Shown: positions 56,380 through 64,000 of the stretch, in pieces
Layout of the letters: each line of letters begins with the position of its first letter
Numbering within the stretch: position 1 is the stretch's first letter
Assembly: GCA_964059195.1 (NCBI GenBank)
Contig: CAXKWD010000004.1
Location: 119,756,043-119,820,042 of the forward strand
DNA length: 64,000 bases
Source of the DNA: Ectobius pallidus
Taxonomy: Eukaryota > Arthropoda > Insecta > Blattodea > Ectobiidae
Direction of reading: 5' to 3'
The notes under the pieces: model-generated
Databases searched by the model: none
Seen by the model: only the letters and a program-made list of their open reading frames with translations
Told to the model about the DNA's origin: nothing
Translations under genes and position numbers: made by a program

Positions 56380-56645
56380 ACCTCCTGTCCTGCCACAAAC
56401 GTACTGTCCCCGACAGGATTTCTGGATTGACTCCCTGGGGTCAAACCGACATAGGACCTTCTGCTAGGATAACACAGCAACGGACAGGAATATTCGGAGT
56501 AGATGACAAGTTAATTTCAATCCAACATTCACCTTAGCGAATGGAGAAATTCCCGGAAAACTTACACTCAGATTTGCGGGCCATGGGATTTGAACTAGTG
56601 ACCTAACCGATTATCATTTCACGATGTTACCACTGCGGTCACTTC
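56380..56645 (-). mobile_element. tRNA-derived SINE (family 4), decayed
   Basis: The minus strand has a Box A-like GCAGTGGTAACATCG and Box B-like GGTCACTAGTTCAAATCCC near 56585-56640, followed by an older, mutated body. Ends not resolved. Confidence 0.5.
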
Positions 56646-56724
56646 ACTGGGTAAAATTAAATATATAAATGTGTAAACGTGGTTTATATTTAAATAATGT
56701 ATCCTTGAGTGATTGTATTTCTCG

Positions 56725-57317
56725 TTAGCTAAAATATGAACAGCTCCACCTTATACCCCGTTAATATAGAATATTTAGGTTAACCTGAGAAGTCTTGGCC
56801 TAGGAAGTAGTAAGAAGATCAGATATGAAAATTAATTATATCTAGTATCACCTTATGATTGCTAACAAACTGTAATTTAAACCAAAGTCATTTAAAAGAT
56901 CTGTACACTGACCTGCAGAAGTATTTAAAACTTAAAATGTTGCTAAATGTAGGCCTCATATACAGAGTTAATTAAAACTTAAAAGTTAATGTGATTAAAA
57001 AATCACATTCAAGTTCACAATAATTTGCTGAAAATTCAGACGTCCGTTGATAAAATCTCTTCATAGAATGTGTACACGTAAGCTTACAATAGATACTAAA
57101 ATTACACTTTTCTTGAATAAACAATAAAAGTCACTCCTGGTTAAGTTAAGAAATTTTCAACCCTATTAACACAAAAATTAAACGGTGTAAAGAGAAGTTT
57201 TTTGTAAATGTGTTGTGACTACTTACTATTTCCTAGGCCTAGAATTCTTAGGTTGAACCTAAATATTCTATATTAACGGGGTAAAAGGTTCCATATTTTA
57301 GGTTCAAATTTTAGCTA
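56725..57317. mobile_element. inverted-repeat element with 90-bp arms
   Basis: Left arm GTTAGCTAAAATATGAAC through TACCCCGTTAATATAGAATA to GGCCTAGGAAGTAGTAAG; the right arm (57225-57317) is its inverse with about 80-85% match. No coding capacity. A SINE has inserted at its right edge. Confidence 0.7.
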
Positions 57318-57319
57318 AT

Positions 57320-57632
57320 GACCGCCGGCGTGGTCTTGTGGTTAGCGTAGCTGACTACAGATCCGTCGGCCCGGGTTCGATCCCCGGTACCTCCTCTGAT
57401 TTTTCTGAGGTAGGGAGGTCTGGTAAGGGTGCACTCAGCCTCGTGATTCAAATTGAGGAGCTACTTGATAGAGAAGTAGCGGCTCCGGTCATGGAAACCA
57501 CCATTAACGGCCGTGGGTGTCGGCATGCTGACCACATGCCCCCCAATCCTGCCGTCTGCCTATGGCAGATGACGAAGCGGTCGGGTGGTAGGCCTTGTCC
57601 CCCCAGGGATGTCGCGCCACGGAGTTTAGTTT
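57320..57632 (+). mobile_element. tRNA-derived SINE (family 2), plus
   Basis: Box A region GTGGTCTTGTGGTTAGCGTA, Box B CGGGTTCGATCCCCGG, and the same body as 41585-41892. It is flanked by the 13-bp duplication AATTTTAGCTAAT (57307-57319, 57633-57645). A 98-codon frame across it is not a gene. Confidence 0.92.
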
Positions 57633-57730
57633 AATTTTAGCTAATATTAACCCCACTCTGGAAAATATGAAATTCATTAGTGCTGTATTTCTCATATTAA
57701 CCAGAAATAGAATACCTTATTTCCATTTTG

Positions 57731-57990
57731 CCGCCGCGCCGAGGGTGAGTTGATAGAGCGCCTGCCTTCCATTCCGGTGGCAAGGGTTAGATTCTCGGCC
57801 GGGTTGGGAATTTAATGTTTTCTTCCTGGATTTAGGACTGGGTGTTGTGTTGCTCCTTCAGCTCCATCTCACGGAAGGTTATAGCTGTAGTAGGCCTATT
57901 ATTCTACCTAGTATCCGGGCCTTGGTTCTCACCCCACTGTCCCGTGGGCTGTTTACTCATTTTCTTCATCATCGTCGTCGTAATCATAAT
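57731..57990 (+). mobile_element. tRNA-derived SINE (family 1)
   Basis: Starts GCCGCCGCGCCGAGGGTGAG, as in 19572-19817. Box B is mutated (GGGTTAGATTCTCGG) and the 3' part ends in ATC/GTC repeats. The 3' end is approximate. Confidence 0.75.
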
Positions 57991-58779
57991 CATTATCGTC
58001 ATAAGAGGAGTTTGTATAAAATGTAATGCTCACTTAAGCTCATTTCATTAAAGGAGGTCTATCGAACGTATATTTATTTTGTATGGAATGCTCTATTGCA
58101 GTGTAAAATGGGTTTCACGTTTACTCCAGATGAATGCAATATACTGTTTAAATCTGGTCCTATAGTATATAACTTACTATATATAGAGTGACACAAACTT
58201 TGACAGGAGTGTATTAGCCTCCTAATCACACGTGACAGTTCGAGTCTAGTAAAAGAGACATAATTGTCTAGAGCTAGTTGTGACAGTATAAAGAGTTTTA
58301 TCTCCCCGCTACGTATCGTTAGCTTTGGACGTGACCGTTTGCTTATCGGCTTATTTTCTGAACCATTAGTCGCACAGGCTTAATGTGAGGCACGTGCTTC
58401 CAGCGCTATCTGGTGATAAATCTCTGCAATAACTGGACCACTCACCTCCTTCTCATTAAGCGACTCTAAGGCCGACACAAATAATTATAGATTTTCATTT
58501 CTGGAAAAGTAAGACGTCTTTAACTTTCGTGTGAAATTATATACTTCATTATTCTAATTGCAAAAGTTGCAAAGTATTACTCTGGCAATGACATTAATTT
58601 CATCCTTAATATCAAATTAATTATACATCGAAGCACTTTAATCTGTTGCAGATTTTGTTGTAGACGCCGCACTTAAGTGGTTTAGCAGCGGATTCATTTA
58701 ACATCAATTTGTTTGGGTAACACTCCTTACTGAAATTGCTGTGTCACTTCTTTGTAAACTATTTTCATTCGTCTCCAGC

Positions 58780-59268
58780 ATTTCAAGACAAAGGTATTGC
58801 TACCTTACAACAGCTCAGTCCATTTCTATTTCAAAAACCTGAAAACAACATGTTGAAATGGGACATGCAAAATGGTAACACTCATTACAAAGTCAATACG
58901 TTCCCTCAACTTCAAACTCATATACAATCACAAACGAAAAAAACTCATGATTCCTATGCAGTTTCGTAAACTACAATAGTGGTATGATGCCATGGAAAAC
59001 CAATCGTTCAAGAAAACAGAAGTTAAATTTTCAATCTGGGGATCCTGTTGAGGATAAAACGGCAATATTATTGAGAACGACCCATGATACACATTGGGAT
59101 TGGAAACCACCAGAACTACTAGTATCTATTTTAATCCAAATTGCGCAATACGCTTCCTTGGAGGGCGGAACATATAGAAGAAAATTTCTATTTCCCCAAG
59201 GCAATTACTTTTATCAGTCAAAACAGATTAACGCTGCAGTATTGTCCTTCTCTGGGTTCTCTGCATAT
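58780..59268 (+). other. two open frames of unknown nature
   Basis: Frame 1 (to 58966) follows a polypyrimidine-AG (CATTCGTCTCCAG at 58779) and reads FQDKGIATLQQLSPFLFQKP. After stops, frame 2 (58984-59268) reads HDTHWDWKPPELLVSILIQI. They look somewhat protein-like but I recognise no family. They may be chance or a processed pseudogene. Confidence 0.2.
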
Positions 59269-59271
59269 TGA

Positions 59272-60353
59272 GTAACCTATTCATTGCTACTGACGGATAA
59301 TTATTGTGTTGCCTCAAAAATTGTATAAAAGCATACATATGAGATTACTAAAGTAATGCTTTATGTTAAATATGAGGGTTTTTTATTCACATGATATATT
59401 TTCATTCCACTGAAATTTTCCTCATCAATTTAAAACTTACAGCCTCCTAATGATTTCACTTGATGACTGCCTTATTATCAGTGCATAAAATCTGCTCTGA
59501 AAGGGATAAGTTCTAATTGTTAACTGACATTTTTCTCTAATTTTCTGATTTTATATCCCTCACATAGATCGAATGTCAGACTTTTTGTGAAGGAAGCCTA
59601 AATTAAATTCCTCATTGAAAATTTTGCGACACATTGATGTTTTACACGATTAAAGTTCCCTTATACACAATTTTGGGTCACAAGTCATACATTATATTAT
59701 TTGTGTTATGTGTGTAGTTATATTATTTCCTCTTTACTAGTCGCGCTTTCACAAACAGTCGCTACCTCTAACAACCAACATCATGTTGGCTTTATTTTGC
59801 AGAATTAAGGGCCTGTAAGACGACCACCTGATATCATATTTATCTGCCAGATAGGCTACATAGAAATTATTTAGGGTGACACAGGGTTTGGGCGAGATAA
59901 AAGAAAAAAACTAATTGTTTGATATCTCAACTAGAAATATCTTTTTCAGGCCTGAGACACCAAAACGGATTTTTTTTTAGAATGACCCATATAATAACAT
60001 GGAGTGATAGCTGCGTTCCGCAGAATAGAAATCAGACGATTTCTTTAGCAATGATGGATTTTATGACCAAACATCCATAGAAATGAAATACTTTATTGCA
60101 GGACATTATTCAGTTCAAGAAGTGGACAGTATTCATTCTCAAATAGAAAAGACGATGTCTTTGTGTGAATTTTGGTATCCAATTTAATTGATCAGGATGT
60201 TGCTCAAAATGTTATTCAACTACAACCTAATTCTGACTTCAAGAACTTGAACAACAGCAAATATTTAAATAAAGAAAATAATTTTCCCAGGTGTATCAGC
60301 TTAAATTTAAACGAAAGATGAGCATAATGGGTGTCAAATTAAAACATACTTAC
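59272..60353. other. intergenic, nothing recognised
   Basis: AT-rich with no supported feature. Confidence 0.45.
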
Positions 60354-60451
60354 AAGGATTTCCATATTCGCAATGTTCAAGTAGGCTACTTAACTCAAGG
60401 CGTTCTGCACAATCATCTCCTAATGTGTATCCTCCAGTGCGTACCTGTGTC
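60354..60451 (-). CDS. candidate internal exon of an unrecognised host gene
   Basis: A 98-bp open segment bounded by textbook splice sites: acceptor TGTTTTTTTTAG^GACAC and donor ATCCTT^GTAAGTATG. It encodes TQVRTGGYTLGDDCAERLEL then SSLLEHCEYGNPC, with Cys spacing that suggests an extracellular protein, but I cannot name it. Exon phases are 2 at entry and 1 at exit. Neighbouring exons were not found in the window, as expected if introns are many kilobases long. It is the best evidence here for a host gene, on the minus strand. Confidence 0.5.
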
Positions 60452-61727
60452 CTAAAAAAAACACATAGGGTGAGCAAAGAAAAAGTTTCTGATATAAAAT
60501 ACATATTAAAATGGATGCCATAGCAGGACTGAAAATACCATGGAGTCAGAGTTTTACAGCAACAAAAAATTTTCATTGCTCTAATACCTGAATACTATTC
60601 TGTATTGTTCAATATAAGTATTAAATAAAATTTCTCTCAATAAAATTTTAACTCATACTGTTGGTTTATTTTTTAATTTTCCTCCATTAATTGAATTTCA
60701 GATAACTTTCAAGTATATGGTATTTTTGGTAATAAGTTCTATCTGTATAATTTTGATTAGAAATTTCAATTTGGAATTAAGAAACTCCTTTCTGCAAATC
60801 CTGTTTTTTTATTTATTTTATAATAAACACTTAATATGTAGGGCTGAAATTTTTTAGATGTCAGAGATCATGGCGATATAAATGAATAGGCAAAAGAATA
60901 TTACATTTTGATGATAAATTTCATGTATAACGAGATCTTAACTCCAATTCGCCCCCCCTATGAAATTAGCTTTCTGCAGATAGAACCTTTTTATTCTAAG
61001 GACGTGATATTTTATAAAATACTTAAGATGGAATACTTATATGGAATAAAGATGCGTTTTCTTACTGTCTAAAGATACTCTTTTACGCCAAAATGCTGAA
61101 AAATTGAAAATTTGATTAAGTATTTCTGCAGATGTGATAGTAAATGAGTACCGGTAATTGTTGTCAATAAATTATAAACGTAAATAGATCTCCAATTTAA
61201 TTTTCAGTCTCTTAATTTATAGACCTATTGAACTAAATTTAATGTTACCAACATTCCATTACTTACTCAGTATGTTAATAATATTGAAATCAAATAAGCA
61301 AATATATATAAAATACTTAAATAACTATTAGTTCAATATAATACCCTAATATAATAGATAATTGTAGATTTTCTAATCGTGTTTTTTTCTCTTTTCCCAG
61401 GTAAGTCTGTGACTAGTTGTGCTTTCTTCTGAGTAAGTAGATAGAATGAATAATTACCAAATTTGTTTGGCAATAGGTTTAATAGTATTCTTTTTCGACT
61501 AATGTTGATTCACATAGAGATGTAACGAGTATTTTTGGAATTGCTTTTAAGTTTTTTAAGCGATCCAATCGCGCGGCCATTTGTCTAAGGAAGCTCAAAG
61601 GTATGAGTTGCATCTATGATGACTACCGGTACTTCACGAATAGAATGCTGATGGATGTAATCTAGTGGAATATCTATGAACCTTTGGAAAGCCCTGCATA
61701 GCGCCCTTACATATATGTGTAGGTATA
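60452..61727. other. intergenic or intronic, nothing recognised
   Basis: AT-rich. If the 60354-60451 exon is real, this would be intron upstream of it. Confidence 0.45.
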
Positions 61728-61738
61728 GTTTTAGGTAT

Positions 61739-62112
61739 CTGTATCTGTACCCTATGATCCCCAGGTGGGGCGAAGGGGCCTCCAATGGAGGCTTCATTAC
61801 CTATACTAATTTGGATATGCTTATTTTCCGAGAGAGGGTAGAGGGACAGGTGGTAAGCCCCCCTCTGGAAACTAAGTATTTCTTGGACGTGAAAGGGCCG
61901 AGAAATGTTGTCCAGAGGCTCTAATTTAGGCTTGGAGTTCTTTTACGTGCCGTAAATCTACGACACGGGACCCCCAGCTTAAAGTCCCTCCCGGAGGACT
62001 CCGTGCCCAGGATTTTTACTTCCTGAAAAATCCATCGACCGCGGCCGGGTTTGATCCCGCGCCCTGCGGATCTAGAGGCGGGCACGCTACCTCTAGACCA
62101 CCGCGGCCGGTG
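61739..62112 (-). mobile_element. tRNA-derived SINE (family 5), minus
   Basis: The minus strand starts CCGGCCGCGGTGGTCTAGAG, with Box B-like GGGATCAAACCCGG. It is flanked by GTTTTAGGTAT at 61728-61738 and 62113-62123. The body includes AGTCCTCCGGGAGGGAC. Confidence 0.82.
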
Positions 62113-62123
62113 GTTTTAGGTAT

Positions 62124-62785
62124 AGTGTTACCATTATTGTATCAACTTATGTAATGATGCGTATTAGTCAGTTTTTTTTAAATTATTTATTTATCAACTC
62201 TCTTAATTTTGAAGCTACCTCTTGAACTACTACAACCAAACTCAAATACTTGAGTCGAATGCTTTCATGTCGAGAAAGATTATTGTCATATCTGGTTAAA
62301 CCTCTGTGGTTTTCTTTAAAAATTCCCTAGAAAAATTATTACTAAGTAATTGTTTCTATGACTTACATAACTTTCTAGAAAAATCCCATGACTAGGTAAA
62401 CCAGCATGATATTTCTATTACAATTTATTTGAATGCATAACAGTAGTTATCTCACTAGTGTTGTCCCTACTTTCTTCCAGCGTTCTATATTGTACATTAA
62501 TCTTTGAACTCGTAAAGTTTCTTCTTTTATTCAAAGTACAAAGCTTTATTGTTTTTCGTTAACGATTAAAGTTATGTATTATACATTTTATTATATCGTA
62601 TTTTAGATAGCTATTTTCTTTCTATTTTCCGCTGTTTGTCTAATATTAATTTTGAGTCGGTACAAAATCCATCAGTGTTTTCTTGTTCTATTGTATATGG
62701 CATACTGTATAAAAATGTTAAATGTAGGAATTCTTTACAAAATAATTCTAAAGCACTGAACTGTGTGAATAAACAATGGTAGTAG
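62124..62785. other. intergenic, nothing recognised
   Basis: AT-rich with no supported feature. Confidence 0.45.
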
Positions 62786-63005
62786 TGCTACCGGGTCGAG
62801 AACGATCCCTGGAGATCCCTTAAGGGGATATTCATGGCGGATTTGTTTCTGGGGTGTGCCAGTCCCCTACCTAACACTTAAACCTAGGAACAATACAAAC
62901 ACCCAGTCCTGAACCCTGGAAAGGGATTTTTCACTACTGAAAATTCCCAACCCAAAATCGAACTCGGGCCGCTGGAGTTGAAGGCAGGCTTGTTACAGCG
63001 GCGGA
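62786..63005 (-). mobile_element. tRNA-derived SINE (family 1), minus
   Basis: The inverse of the family at 19572: CCCGAGTTCGATTTTGGGTT as Box B region and AATTTTCAGTAGTGAAAAAT in the body. Older, and with unclear ends. Confidence 0.78.
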
Positions 63006-64000
63006 CGAATAAATAATAACTAACTAAAAGGGATTGTAGAAGCACTCAAAGGATTGTTTATCTGGTTGATTGCTAAACCCTCTAATGTCCACAAGATTAT
63101 ACAAACAATAAAACTTAGATTAATATTAAAATATCACAGATACAATTATCAAACAATTTTTTAAAAAGTCCTAAATAAGGCATACTGGGAATTATTATGT
63201 TTTATCCTTCAACACAGAAACTGTGAAAATAAAATTTATTTCCATTGCCAAATAATGTTTTTATAATGTTGGTTTTATATTTTCTCATCGCTATATTTGA
63301 GGTTTAATGTCAATATAGGAGTAAACTGTTTCAATGTCAAATGAAGTAGTCTATAAATTAACATTTCGCCAAATACTAAACGAAATAGGAGGAAGAATCA
63401 CCGAAATCAGTCGTTTTATTTAAGAAAATATTCAGTCTCCCATACATATAGCAGATGGCGGTACAGGACGGATTGACATTAGGCTATAGTAGTTAAGACG
63501 ACTTCTTCCCATACCATCGTTTTCGTACAAAATACGAGTATAAAGGCATTTTTCCGCAAACCGAAAATCTATAGCCTACTGATTATAGTGCGGATAGTTC
63601 TTTTCTTTGCGATTTCTGAATTGAGGTATTTACTGTGGACAGTACTAAGCACTACACAGCTGAATACATTCTGCATTGTTAGATATCCACACGACGACCA
63701 GCTTGTCTAAGTGGAGTATATAGAATAGTATAAGTAGCAGTTCTAAGAAAAGAGGTCATCATAACATGAAAAATTCAATACACCCCATACGCTATTGAAC
63801 ATAAGTGATGAAATTTTACCACTCATACAGCAGGATTATAAGGGTATAGGCTATGATTATTTTCAATCATATTTTATTACCAATAGTTTTGACTTAAAGA
63901 ATCAAGTCATAAAAATAAAATATGGAATGTATTAAAAAGAAAAAAGTTGTTCTGAAAGGTATTAAAAATACAAAAAATACAATTATGGTACAAAATATAT
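63006..64000. other. intergenic, nothing recognised
   Basis: AT-rich sequence to the window end with no supported feature. Confidence 0.45.

Noticed and set aside
57338..57634. 98-codon frame with ordinary-looking protein composition
   Set aside because: Lies within a tRNA-derived SINE whose target duplications are exact.

Overview
The window looks like a transposon-rich intergenic stretch of a large, AT-rich insect genome. A polyneopteran such as a cockroach is my best guess. The basis is the mix of mariner, hAT, PIF/Harbinger, RTE-like LINE, Ty3/gypsy and tRNA-derived SINE sequences, the isolated exon-like segments, and many copies of the palindrome TAGGCCTA. No complete ordinary host gene is visible. 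At most one or two single exons of unrecognised genes are present (60354-60451 on the minus strand is the best).

1-8.3 kb: the most unusual object. A 6,959-bp element (1371-8329) has about 1.43-kb terminal inverted repeats that are nearly identical to each other, and a perfect 8-bp target duplication (TCATAACA). No transposase is visible. The unique centre carries three minus-strand genes arranged as tightly as in a DNA virus: a complete intronless matrix metalloproteinase (signal peptide, cysteine switch, zinc site, Pro-rich hinge, hemopexin domain), a small unrecognised two-exon gene, and a stand-alone single-BIR (IAP-type) protein. A TATA box of one gene overlaps the stop codon of the gene upstream. 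I infer a mobile or virus-derived cassette that carries a tissue-remodelling protease and a putative apoptosis inhibitor.

8.3-25 kb: intergenic DNA with two copies of a diverged 0.55-kb direct repeat, several small inverted-repeat elements, a rearranged mariner, a tRNA-derived SINE with target duplication, microsatellites, an 8-bp-TSD hAT-like MITE and a decayed transposon-associated gene.

25.3-39 kb: a nested structure. A 5'-truncated RTE-like LINE (13-bp target duplication) is split by a young, apparently intact 12.4-kb Ty3/gypsy element on the minus strand. Its LTRs are 2.69 kb, about 99.8% identical, and contain a 113-bp tandem array. Gag and pol lie in one frame and are separated only by UGA followed by CUAG, a known readthrough context.

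39-52 kb: decayed LINE, PIF/Harbinger, mariner, pogo-like and IS630/Tc1-type sequences, plus a hAT element inserted exactly inside an IS630-type transposase pseudogene with an 8-bp duplication. 52-64 kb: a long near-perfect palindrome, an inverted-repeat element that hosts a SINE, several more tRNA-derived SINEs, a possible FLYWCH remnant and one well-bounded candidate exon.
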